Positions 1 to 9,179 of a stretch of 17,970 nt of DNA are shown here, one piece after another. The position numbers were made by a program, and so were the translations under genes. Numbering within the stretch: the first letter of the stretch is position 1; every line of letters starts with the position of its first letter. A model generated the notes under the pieces. That model saw only the letters and a program-made list of their open reading frames with translations, was not told the origin of the DNA and ran no database searches. Source of the stretch: Rhodocollybia butyracea (lineage: Eukaryota; Basidiomycota; Agaricomycetes; Agaricales; Omphalotaceae); the NCBI GenBank assembly GCA_015501585.1, contig JADNRY010001059.1:1-17970 (forward strand), in the 5' to 3' direction.

Positions 1-701
1 CAAATCTGTGTTTAACCAAGTTTCAAGCTTAACGATACGATTATACCATTCATTGGCGGGTTCGAAGTGAGTTGTGGATATACGAATCGCTCTGAGCGCT
101 CAATTAAAATCTACAGCTTCAAGCACATTTTATCGCTGGTCAAGGCGAGCGTGCACTGGACTTGCTTCACCGGGAGTGGGGTTATATGCTGTATACGAAT
201 ATCTCAGTACAGTCCACAATGCTTGAAGGCTTTACCGCAAATGGATCTTTAGGGTTGGTGCGAACCTGTCAAGACTTGGAAAGGTTTCTGACTCGCTACC
301 TTTAGATATCGCTCGGCCGCTGGATATCACTTTGACCATTCAGACACAAGCAACGCCCATGGATGGGCGACAGGACCTACATTTTCGTTGGTATTTTATC
401 TAGTAGGCCTAACGGTGACCTCACCTCAGGGTGCGACTTGGTCGGTAGCGCCGGTACTGAGTGGTTTAACTGCTGCTCAGGGAGGATTTGAAACGAACCT
501 GGGGTGGTTTGGAGCAAATTGGACGTTGACGGATAACACCATCTTTACACTGGCGATTGAAACTCCAAGCGAACTAAGGGTACGGTAACTCTTCCTGGTG
601 CAGGCCATATTTCGGTGGATGGGAGTGCAACGGATACGAAAGGAGGAGATCTGATTCTGAACCTCACCGGGGGTTCACATGTTATCGTGCTACATATGTA
701 G
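1..701 (+). CDS. Alpha-L-rhamnosidase (GH78), C-terminal part, partial at left edge
   Basis: This is the 3' end of a glycoside hydrolase family 78 gene, whose enzymes remove terminal alpha-L-rhamnose from plant glycosides and pectin side chains and are usually secreted. Exons read to 66, 117-253 and 306-701, with introns 67-116 and 254-305 (GT..AG). The first ends in FIGGFE, the next begins LQAHFIAGQGERALDLL and continues WGYMLY. The last holds HGWATGPT, TSPQGATWSVAP and GGFETNLGWFGANW, all typical of the end of the (alpha/alpha)6 barrel and the C-terminal beta domain. After ETPSE the frame stops at 588, but one base later it continues as GTVTLPGAGHISVDG to a TAG at 699-701. A homologous fragment at 2805-2935 has an extra G at this point (AGCGGAACT against AGCGAACT), so one G appears to be missing near 571. 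The catalytic residues lie off the window. Family call strong; whether the gene is functional is unknown. Confidence 0.78.
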
Positions 702-1256
702 ATTGAAATCGATGAAGACTATAAGTAATCCATCGGACACTTTCAGACTAGGATCGGTCACAGTTAGACATTTGGCCAACGACACCAACGGCGTACGATG
801 ATACCCACAATTGAGACTCGTCTATTCCGTTCAGAACCCCACCAACGCCCTTATTTCAATTAGTCACGGTGTTTTTCTTCGAAAAATGGCGCAAGGCCAC
901 TTATCGTTTCAATCTGTTGCTGTGGCCGTTCTTCAACATCAGCTCTTCTCCACTCTCCCAAAACTATATCAACAATACCAAGACCTTGCCATCCTTCATT
1001 GCTTTTGCACCACTCCTCGCAGTTCGTCTCTCAAGTATTCAGATCCATCTTTGAGTCAACATTTCTACTGCAAATTCAGCAGCATATTTTCCATTGCGCT
1101 ACAGCTTCAGGAGAATTTTTTCGCCAGATACTTTCCCAAAAAGCAAGTAACGTTCTAATCCTTTTCATTCTTCATCACACACGCAAGCTCCTGTGGAAAC
1201 GAGGCCAGGGGAGATTTGTCAGTAAACCCACTTGGGGTTGTAGTGACGATGGAAGC
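702..1256. other. Intergenic, no gene recognised
   Basis: This 555-base stretch follows the rhamnosidase stop. Open frames of up to 115 codons occur on the plus strand, but they overlap one another in different frames, have no recognisable domain and no clear splice context. They are probably chance frames. The 3' end of the minus-strand exon at 1257-1502 faces into it, so the two genes are convergent. Confidence 0.5.
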
Positions 1257-1502
1257 TTAGTCCGTACTAGGAACACGCGAAGTAGTGGGTTTCGTTGACT
1301 TCTTCGATTCCTCTTGTGTCCTTTCCTTTAGCTTCATTTCCGCGTTGAAGCTGACAAAATCAAAAGCCTTTAGAACCCGACGGACAAAGGCGGGAGTGGC
1401 AGATACCACTCCACGATTTGCTCGCATAGCCAACGGAGAATCTTGATCAATTGGAGCTTTGAGTACCTTTCCACTCGCAATGGGGTCACCAAACAGATTG
1501 AG
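1257..1502 (-). CDS. Orphan terminal exon of an unrecognised protein
   Basis: On the minus strand an open frame of 81 codons runs from a splice acceptor (TTTCTAG, AG at 1504-1503) to a TAA at 1259-1257. It begins LNLFGDPIASGKV, continues PIDQDSPLAMRANRGVV and VRRVLKAFDFVSFN, and ends in a Lys/Glu/Ser-rich tail. The composition is protein-like, without low complexity, and the acceptor sits exactly in frame, which suggests a real last exon. I do not recognise the family. The sequence just upstream in the gene's direction (1541-1640) is a repeat-like block, and I could not find a convincing preceding exon beyond it, so the gene may be truncated or interrupted. A chance open frame is possible but less likely. 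Confidence 0.45.
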   Translation of the reverse strand, partial: LNLFGDPIASGKVLKAPIDQDSPLAMRANRGVVSATPAFVRRVLKAFDFVSFNAEMKLKERTQEESKKSTKPTTSRVPSTD

Positions 1503-1540
1503 CTAGAAACATAAGCATCCCATTTAGTCCAGGACCTAAG

Positions 1541-1640
1541 GCCTAAATCCCAGTGAAAAGCCCCGCCGAGTTGATCTGGGTTAATCTGGAAATTTGGCAC
1601 ATATCTGACTTGGTCCGAGTCTGTCCGGGTACAGCTGGGC
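1541..1640. repeat. CCCAG/TCTGG-rich repeat-like block A
   Basis: This block contains CCCAGTGAAAAGCC near 1550 and several CTGGG, TCTGG and GTCCG motifs. Nearly the same 14-mer (five instead of four A) occurs on the opposite strand near 2664-2679 in block B, and both blocks also share CATATCTGAC. The two look like diverged, rearranged, oppositely oriented relatives of one non-coding repeat. I see no terminal inverted repeats or transposase. Confidence 0.35.
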
Positions 1641-1909
1641 AAATGAGGGGCACCATTTATTTCAATTTATTTTCATGGCATTCCGAAATCTATTGGGGTG
1701 AAATTCACTCAAAACAGTCTCCAAGTTCGAGCTCAATGCTGCTCAATGCGACTTAGTTAATCTGCTGTGTGTTTGGCGCTCGTACTTCCAACTTTTCGAC
1801 TTCATGAAAATTGAAGGAACTATGAATGCCGCCGTGCGGCTTAACATGTGATTACAAGTTTCGACATTTCGAAATTTTTCTTTCGTCGTTCTTTTGTTCT
1901 CTTCCTGTT

Positions 1910-1928
1910 TACTACTACTACTACTACT
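1910..1928. repeat. (ACT)n microsatellite
   Basis: About six tandem ACT triplets lie inside a pyrimidine-rich stretch. No open frame that I trust covers it. Confidence 0.8.
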
Positions 1929-2367
1929 GTCATCTCAACGCTTTATCTATTCTCGACATTTGTTCTTCAAAGCTTCAATTACTCCTCAGCCCACCTCAGA
2001 TTAGAGACTTGAGAATGAACTCGTTGAGCTGGGCCTTTCCCAAGGTGAGATACCTTCACCTTTTCTTGAACAATTTATTGAGCTATGTTTTTTATTAGCT
2101 CTGTTGATCTCGTAGCATGCCGGTATGCCAGTATGCCGCACTCGACTCTTTTCATTAATTCCTGTACATCAAAGGTGAGCTATCTCAACCTTTTCTTTTG
2201 AGCTAATTAACTGAAAAATCTTTTCAGCTATTGTTGCGCTTCTCAATATCTCACGCCGCATGTTTCTCGGTCATCAGTTCAATGTCGCAGTATATGTACG
2301 ATGTAGTTTGTATGTAGTTTGTATATTCGTATTTATGTTGTATTAAGTAGTGATAATCCAATACATT

Positions 2368-2700
2368 TAACTCAGACCATCCCAGACCATCCCAGATAGG
2401 CATCCAATCACAATTTCAGTAATAGGCACATATGCAGCTAAGCCCAGATGATCCCAGAGGATCCCAGAGAAACTTAATTGAATAGGAAACTGAATTTTCA
2501 TTTATGGTGTTGCTTTTGGTCAGATATGCCCAGACCTGCCCAGACCTGCCCGGACCACAACATAGGAAACGGCCAAATTCTGGGATTATCCGCAAGTCGG
2601 ATAATCCCAGCTCATCCCAGATATTGCCAGCACATGCCGGCACATGTCAGCTGAGGCCGGTGCGGCTTTTTCACTGGGCCTAAATACTCACATCTTCGTC
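2368..2700. repeat. CCCAG-rich repeat block B with 10-base periodicity
   Basis: Short direct repeats recur with a 10-base step: AGACCATCCC twice at about 2376-2396, GATCCCAGAG at about 2449-2468, and CCCAGACCTG at about 2530-2550. A perfect hairpin (2580-2610) lies inside. The right end contains the reverse complement of CCCAGTGAAAAAGCC, matching block A at 1541-1640. No coding capacity is evident. It may be a non-autonomous element or a simple-sequence expansion; the sequence does not decide between them. Confidence 0.5.
2580..2610. repeat. Perfect 13-base inverted repeat with 5-base loop
   Basis: CTGGGATTATCCG is followed by CAAGT and then by its exact reverse complement CGGATAATCCCAG. It could form a DNA cruciform or RNA hairpin. 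No U tract follows, so it does not look like a Pol III terminator. Confidence 0.85.
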
Positions 2701-2804
2701 TATCATCGACCCTAGCATTCCTGCCCGTTTCGCCGCGGACGTGGAGCTTCAGGCGAGTCAGATCTCTCAATCGAGTCACCAAAAACTTTGGAATCATCCA
2801 TCAT

Positions 2805-2935
2805 CTCATTGGCCATTGATACTCCAAGCGGAACTAACTAGGGCACGGTAACTCTTCGGCGTTTCAGCTTCCTGGTGCAGGTCATATTTCGGTGGACGGG
2901 AGTCTGGAGTAGACGGGAGTGCAGTGGATATGAAG
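2805..2935 (+). pseudogene. Duplicated fragment of the GH78 rhamnosidase 3' end
   Basis: This stretch resembles 549-645 of the left-edge rhamnosidase. Shared words include ACTCCAAGCG, CACGGTAACTCTTC (one mismatch), CCTGGTGCAGG and CATATTTCGGTGGA. Relative to that copy it has small insertions: about four bases after GGAACTAA, about 14 bases splitting CTCTT from CCTGG, and a partial tandem duplication of GACGGGAGT. These break the frame, so it is a decayed fragment. Similarity fades on both sides, near 2805 and 2935. It ends about 85 bases upstream of the YPI1 start and may contribute to that gene's upstream region. Confidence 0.72.
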
Positions 2936-3020
2936 CTTTGTCATGCAATTGATCTGTACACGATCAAATTCGTTTACAGTTGTTTGTCTTTTATACCACG
3001 GTCCATCCTTACTTACCTCC

Positions 3021-3565
3021 ATGTCCAACAACACTCGAACTGCTTTCCGCCGCCCAAACACATCTGCTCCTAGCGATGGTTCTCGAACCCTCACAATCAC
3101 CACAGCCCCTCCAAGCGAAGATGAAGGTGGTTCATCCAACGAGCCCAGCGCCAGCGGAACGCTAAAGCTCCGCGGCTCCACAAGGAAACCACGCCAGAGG
3201 GTTTTATGGAGAGATGATGTTGTGGATAATGAAGGTGCTGGGAAGAAGTCTTCGAAAAGTATGTTTATTATCCAGCTCTCATAGGGGATTTCTGATCTTT
3301 AATTCCGACAGTTTGTTGTATCTATCATAAACCGAAGGCTTTCGATGAATCTTCAGATGAAGATGATAGTTCCGACGAGGATTCGGATTCCTCTCATCGT
3401 GCACACGAGCATGAGCATAGGCATACACACGAACATCGAGCGCAGGCGGGCAGTGTTCATCACGCGCACGACACTGGTGCTACGATTGAACATATCGAAC
3501 ATGCAGATCCTTCCAAGAATGCGTATGAGCTGGCGCCGCAGAAAGGAAAACACAAAGCGAGCTGA
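3021..3565 (+). CDS. YPI1: Type 1 protein phosphatase regulator (YPI1 / PPP1R11 family)
   Basis: YPI1 proteins are small, largely unstructured regulators that bind protein phosphatase 1 (Glc7) and affect its activity and nuclear role. Two exons, 3021-3258 and 3312-3565, join through a 53-base GT..AG intron with phase 1 and give 163 residues in frame. The family core is clear: LKLRG (48-52), an RVxW-type PP1-docking motif RVLW (60-63), DDVVDNEG (65-72), then SSKICCIYHKPKAFDESSDE across the splice junction. An acidic Asp/Ser run follows. The C-terminal part is unusually His-rich (HEHEHRHTHEH and later HH, EHIEH), recalling the Cys/His patch of animal PPP1R11. The ATG is the first in frame with the core. 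No frame break was seen. Confidence 0.92.
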
Positions 3566-4656
3566 GGCCTAGGACTCGAGAGTTTTTGAACATTTAAAAC
3601 TATTATGTGCGTATGTTTCTACCCGGTTGTTGTGTATGTCTCTAATTTGGAACATAGATACCGATGTAATTATATATGAATTCGAAAGATGTGTATTACC
3701 CAGCCGGCTTCCAGCGTCCATATCGTCATCCCTCGTCAAGAACACAATTATAATGCCACCAAGATTTCGCTTGGCTCTCTTTTGTTCTCGTCTCCTCTTC
3801 TCCGTTCCTCTTATCTTGTTTTGTATGAACAATATGGGTCGCAAAGGAGTGCCTTGCGCATGAACAGAGTCGGACTCCAACGATCTCGCACTAATTGTAT
3901 TCGATCGCGTTCTCCCGATTACGAATTGCCTTTGTGTGCCGCTGGCGTGCATGTATCTGACTATCTTACAACAGCTTGCTTGCCCAAAATCATATTCCTT
4001 TCGCTCTGGTGTAATGGGACTGCGTGGAGATACAATTTCGAAGTTCGTTAGAATTAATCATGTCAGAGATCCAGCCCTCACATGCACGCCTAGCACAGAA
4101 GCTTTTCAAACGGTCACATACACTGATGCCGTCGAAAGTGCCATGCATATGAACCCTGTCTTAGAGTTCGAAGAAAGGATATTACGGGCACTGCTCTTGT
4201 GATTGTCCCAGTTAGAGTTCAAGACCTTACTTAGACGACTACTCTGCAACGGACAACGCCTGCGCTCTGTCGTGTCAAGCTCAAGGTTAGTCAAAGCATT
4301 AAGCCAAGAGGAGAACGATGATTTCCACGAGGTTGGTGGCGTTGAGCCGCAATGAGGTTATCTTGTGTCAATCCGCGGAATATACCCAGGTCTGGATAAG
4401 ATGATCGAAGCCCGAGGCTCAAATGGTGACGATACTGCTAGTAGAGCCAAGGCTCGTATGGCCCACCGCGTTTGTGTCCGAGGAGTGCCCACGATTCACG
4501 TGTCCGTGGCCATGATTGGAGATTAGAGTCTCAGGCAAGTCTCCGCTACTCGAACCTCATTTTCCGGGCATGACAAGGCTCATTGAACCAAAAAAAAACA
4601 ATTTGTCTGAGCTGACCCCATGTGCACAATAGCGCTAAAGAGTCATTGAGGGGAGC
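3566..4656. other. No gene recognised; scattered open frames
   Basis: The stretch after YPI1 holds overlapping short frames on both strands. Two patches on the plus strand look more protein-like than the rest: about 3936-4202 (ending AVESAMHMNPVLEFEERIL) and about 4375-4525 (with GIYPGLDKMIEARGSNGDD). They lie in different frames separated by stops. They could be decayed exons of one gene, but I recognise no family and see no reliable splice sites. Confidence 0.35.
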
Positions 4657-5308
4657 ATGTTCATGCAGGTGGACCAATTTAGAAGAAGGGGAGTTAAAAT
4701 CTATGGGATAACATATAAGCATCCGGGAAATACGTGTTTTAGTACAGGAGATACACGGACCCACAAAGGCATTACCCAGAGAAAAAGATGGACTGATGAA
4801 GCCAAAACTTGCTTCGTCGAGTCACTTGATGACTGGGGGATACAAAGCCTGGCTAGCCGTCTTGTAGCGCCTGAAGAAAAATCGTTTGTAAGGTTACGGG
4901 ATATATTCACCAGGGGAACTGAAATTGATTCGGGGACTTCTTTCGCTTCTGGAGGAAATACAAGAGGATACCAATAAGCACTGTGATGCCTTCACCCAGC
5001 TGGTAACCTCAATGTCTGTGGAGTACCTAGGTATGATGGAATGGTATATCTCGCGGGAGTTCAGGTTGTGCCATTTCCGCAGGTTGCCAGCAGTGGAGGA
5101 TGAGTGTCGCGCGTTGCTGGGTTGCGAAGGTCAGGGGGTGTTCGCACCGGATTTGCTGGTTGTTCGCCAGGGCTTGTACAACCTGCTCCGTAGGTCGCTG
5201 TTCGATCGTCGGGTTCTCACCTTGACAGCGAAGATTACATTTGATGTACTAAGTATCTTCTCTGGAAAGGAGCCTTATATACCTGAGCCGCACCTGTATG
5301 TTACATAG
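4657..5308 (+). CDS. Unrecognised protein, two open frames possibly joined by a one-base shift
   Basis: An ATG at 4657 opens a frame to 4977, and an overlapping frame runs to a TAG at 5308 without its own ATG near its start. The first contains RWTDEAKTCFVESLDDWGI and SLASRLVAPEEKSFVRLRD. The second contains LLSLLEEIQEDTNKHCDAF, SVEYLGMMEWYISREF and LYNLLRRSLFDRR. If one base were missing near 4915-4935 they would read as one helical, soluble protein of about 215 residues with no signal peptide. Single-base breaks occur in other genes of this window, so this is plausible but unproven. No family is recognised. It could also be a decayed gene or chance. Confidence 0.3.
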
Positions 5309-5460
5309 TTCGCAGTGAATTCTATTTTTCTCGAAGTTGAATATGCGCATCACTGTATGATACTCGTGCACGCAGTTGGCTCGGTGCACTGGGGTGATTG
5401 AGTCCATCCTGCCACTGCGCGGGCCCTGGTTGTTCCTCACTGATGATGGGACCGCGCCGG

Positions 5461-5512
5461 TTCTTTCTTCCTTCCTTCCTTCCTTCCTTCCTTCCTTCCT
5501 TCCTCCCTTCCT
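5461..5512. repeat. (TTCC)n microsatellite
   Basis: About ten tandem TTCC units lie downstream of the 3' end of the minus-strand 7TM gene. Such runs are prone to length variation and assembly error. Confidence 0.92.
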
Positions 5513-5549
5513 CATACATAGCCACATATATATCAGGTACGTATATTAT

Positions 5550-6929
5550 CTAATCCAATTGCTCTTGTCCTTTGACCACCACATCGTCGCAGTTCCACTC
5601 GCTCTGAGTGTCAATGGTCTTGTTTTCATCAACATACTGAGTGAGTCCCACAGTTTGTAAGCACATATCTTCAACCACTGACATCTTCATGTGGACTATG
5701 ATAGAAATACAAGAGGGAAGAATGCACTACAAAACTGTTGTCAGACAAATGTAATCAGGTATACAAGCACTGTACAGACCCCAATTAATGGTATCAGGAT
5801 ACCCAGCCACTGTATCATGGACACACAGAAGACCTGTAATCTATTCTCCGGACCAGTGAATAGTACAAACCCACTTGCAGCATATAACAGCTGCATAAGA
5901 TATGAAATTGGAACCGAATGGTAAGGAAATGAATAACTACCTGGAGAACACCAAAAATGAAACCTGACTCTATCCAAAGGAGTAACACTTGTTGGGCTTT
6001 GGTAATTTTAAAGCCCCTTTTTCGCAGGTCCCGCCTATGCAACCTAATGATGCTTGAGAGATGCTTGCTACTGGACATTATGACAACTCACCAAGCTTTC
6101 AGGCCAATGAGAAATGTGGCACTAACATTAACGAGAAAACTAACGGCTACTCCCATTGTGTCATTGGAATTAAAACACAACATTTGCCAAGACCTGATAC
6201 TGGTCAAGACTCAGTACAGAAGTCTCTATCAAGTGATCGAGAAGATTGAAAAGGACCGAAGGTAACACTTCGATTGTGATTGTGAAAATTTGCATCCCTT
6301 GACATAAGTTGTTCGAAGACCTTTGAATCCAAGGAAAGAACACACTGACCAAAATTGAGGGCTGTCAGGATGATAAGGATGGTTTGGACATATCTGTTGA
6401 AAGGCCATATTGTCCATGCTCTCCATACAACAAGAGAATCTCCAAGAAGAAGTGTTACGGGGAGTGTCATCTTGTTAATGACTACCCAAAAGTTTTAAGA
6501 TAGAAACACCATTCCATCTGGGATGGGAAGATTTAGCCTGTCCCTCAAATCGTTCAATGCAACTGCGACATTGAACAACTGAGATTCTGTGTTTGCCAAA
6601 AGGTACAGCAGTAGCAGAATTTCTGATAGGCAGTTGACGATAATGCACATCGAACTGGATTTGCCCTTGGTGTTGTGCCTTGAGTCTTTCCTAGATAAAA
6701 GTATTGTTGGATTAGCAACCCCTTTACAAAGTAGATTAAGTGCTTGAATACTTCCAGAACTAATATAATGGTAAAACCAATGAAAAAAATACACATGCTC
6801 GAATGGCATTAGCGTTATTCGATCCAAAAAATATTTGGATAGAGTTTTACCGTACGCTACTGCAGCAATAATGTTGGAAGGCAGTACATTCAGTGTGCCT
6901 GAGACCTGAGGCAGAATGTCTTGTCCCAT
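5550..6929 (-). CDS. Agaricomycete 7TM-type membrane protein
   Basis: The gene encodes a multi-span membrane protein of a type abundant in mushroom genomes and usually annotated as hypothetical. The ATG at 6929 begins MGQDILPQVSG; the first intron runs 6850-6760. Recognisable pieces follow on the minus strand: a helix with HLIYFVKGLLIQQYFYL, a helix with MCIIVNCLSEILLLLYLLA, the family motif GDSLVVWRAWTIWPFNRY, then FLVNVSATFLIGLKAW, HRRDLRKRG and LLLWIESG, and a last helix ending near 5745. A soluble tail ending at TAG 5552-5550 contains VDENKTIDTQSE and resembles the tail of the second 7TM gene (15891-17330); its splice junction is inferred. Between YFYL and RKDSRH (near 6691-6698) the frame changes by one base without a splice site. 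Function unknown; no ligand or pathway can be inferred. Confidence 0.6.
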
Positions 6930-7910
6930 AATTGTGGAGAATTGTGGTCGTTGATGAGCTGGGGAAATTGTTGGGAAATTGGGGAATAGCACATGCCACA
7001 CAAAGCGGCTATATAGTATGTAAATCTTGCCGCTGGCGGACTCCCGTGGTTCAGGCGAGTGGAGCTCAAGTGGTGCGATAATTTCGGTTACCTGAATAGG
7101 CCTTATTGAAGTCTATTGAAGTACTTTCAGGATCGGGGTTCAAATCATGTTGATCATGGTTCTTGCATGGTTCTCACCGCCGCCGGAAAGTACTCAGAAA
7201 GTGCTGCAATAAGATAAGATAATCTTGAGATAATCCTTTATAGTTTATCATAGAATTTCAGTAACACTGAGCAGGAAAGAGACTCACCACGTGAAAGGGT
7301 GCAAAACTTTCTCTACATCCAAAGAACGGACCGATTTTGTTCAACTAGTGTATGATCTCAACCCATTAACACTTCAATCGTATCTGCGACTCCGCAAGTG
7401 GACGGCAGGCTGCCTGTGAGTCGTAGTTATCATACGACCGAAGAAAAAAACACCGAAACTACCTATCAAAAGATGATGGGTTTTGTCACATCGCAATCGA
7501 GGAGTTTAGGACACAGAATAATATTCTCTGCACAACACGTGTGTATATCTAGGAAGAACGATACCATTTATCGAGAGCTAGCTCACCCAAGCATACCAGT
7601 TCCAATGTTTCTATTTCGGAAACTCACAACATCAAGATCTCACCTGTCCATCTCCCTCGCACAGCACGAAAACTTTCGTGGGATGAAGTGAGGCGAACTA
7701 GTCCGAAGCATAGCTATCGTTAGCATTCGTTGTACGAGGAGTACGACAGTACAGTGCATTCAGACTATAAGATCCCAGTGCGTCCCTGAGCGAAGGTAAA
7801 AAAAGCGTAACCAACAAAGATTAGGGCCCAAAATATCATACCTCGTTCCGCCGCAAGTCTAAGTCATTCAATCCTCAGTCCTTCGATGGCTCGCGCCCAG
7901 CGCATAGCAT
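6930..7910. other. Intergenic, no gene recognised
   Basis: Nearly 1 kb separates the 7TM gene start from the RCE1 3' end. A 97-codon frame at 7398-7691 has no recognisable features and starts at GTG. Two CACGTG E-boxes occur, at 7288-7293 and at 7536-7541 (the latter within the palindrome ACACGTGT). The stretch upstream of 6929 should include the 7TM promoter, but no convincing TATA element was seen. Confidence 0.5.
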
Positions 7911-8910
7911 TCAAGCACACCACAACCATCTTCCAGCAGGCATCAACAAATACGCAAATCCTACCACACCAATCAAATAGGCAGAAACAACCCTCCCTTT
8001 CCTTCCTTCGCTCTCCCCCGTCCGCAAATCTTCAGCAAATTCCGGAAATCCCATAATATTGCAAAATACATGAGCGGTAATGGGCACGAAAATAGAGTGA
8101 CCAGTTTGAAGAACAGATATGCGCAATGCGCGCCGAATAGTGTCGTATATGCCATTTGGAATACTACACATAAAGATGAGTTGAGTGGAACGGTGCACAA
8201 AAACACAGTATATGAAGCTCACCAGAACTCAGAATGGCACGCTTCAACGCTGCCTGCGTCCGTCCAAACCTATTGTACGTCTCCCACGCATGATGCAGAT
8301 GTGCCAGTCCAAAATTAAGCGGCGTGGTAAAAACAAGGCTTGCCTTCGACGAGGCGAGCTTCGGAGAAAGCTGGTACACTGAAAGCACGCAAGCCCGAAA
8401 GACAATCTCCTCAGTTATAGGAGCAACCACATAGTTTCTTAACCCTGCCCAATTAAAGAACAACGTGCGCGTCCGTGCTGCTAGAGAGTCATATCTCGAT
8501 GAAGAGGAAAGAAATGATGCGTAGAGTGGGCCCAGGAACAGAAGTAGTGTGACAAGATGCGGAGCAAGGGTATAGTATATAGATGACAGCGAGCTTGGAA
8601 GAAAAGGCCAGAGTCCCAACCCAGCCAGAGCTACTGGAACGGACTGGTGAATCCAACATATTATACCGACACATAATACTGTTGCAATCGAAACAGCAGT
8701 GATTCTGGATTTGATGACGTCTGGGTCATCTCTCCAGCGTTCATTATGTGCTCTCATCCGTTCTCGAGGTTTGTCTGCGGGACCTGCCTTTGTGGGCTGA
8801 GTAGTAAACACCAGCCGAGTCGTTTTCAAGACGTATATTGATCCAACGTAAATGCTGGCGAATGCAACTCCGAGAAGATGGGCTGTGTGTGGTGACAGGG
8901 TGGTCGACAT
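7911..8910 (-). CDS. RCE1: CAAX prenyl protease 2 (RCE1 type, CPBP family), with a one-base frame break
   Basis: RCE1 is the ER-membrane protease that removes the last three residues of prenylated CAAX proteins such as Ras and fungal pheromones. Exon 1 is 8910-8223, the intron 8222-8164, and exon 2 8163-7911. Residues 20-30 (YVGSIYVLK) and several hydrophobic segments match the family. The catalytic EExxxR is EEIVFR at 167-172 and the FxxxH motif is FGLAHLHH at 200-207. Exon 2 reads FQMAYTTLFGAHCAYLF in one frame, then TGHSIFVPITAHVFCNIMGF in the next. The last stretch contains the conserved HxxxN, and the shift falls at CTGTTCTTCAAACTGG (about 8101-8116). One added base restores a 313-residue protein, close to the usual length. 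The open frame extends upstream to 9183 but that part has no similarity; ATG 8910 (or 8940) fits the family start. A sequencing error is more likely than a pseudogene. Confidence 0.92.
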
Positions 8911-9179
8911 GAGTGGTTGTGGTGGTACGAGAAAGACCATGATGAAAGACTTAAAAGAGACAATAAAGAATATAAGCGCCTGCATCGAAGCGCCCGTGTT
9001 ATTGACAATACGACTGTTCCTAATTGAGACTGTGCTGGTTATCATCCTCCTCCTCCTCGACAATACAAGCCCTTGTATAGGTTCATGGAAATACAAAATA
9101 TACATTTTCCTAGTAACTTGTCCACTGCATACAACTCTGAAGCCTCGAGGTAGCACCGCCCACCTTACCACGCTCTGTG

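Noticed and set aside
2014..2110. Tiny spliced peptide (MNSLSWAFPK then LC stop) that might resemble a mushroom ribosomal cyclic-peptide precursor
   Set aside because: It lacks the leader, core and follower layout of known precursors and has only about a dozen residues. Nothing nearby looks like a processing prolyl oligopeptidase.
3936..4525. Possible remnant of a fungal transposon-associated gene (GIYPGLDKMIEARG and neighbouring patches)
   Set aside because: The resemblance is a few residues only, in several frames broken by stops, with no catalytic motif.
5249..5527. Minus-strand open frames with repeated Arg-Lys-Glu-Gly residues
   Set aside because: They are only translations of the TTCC microsatellite.
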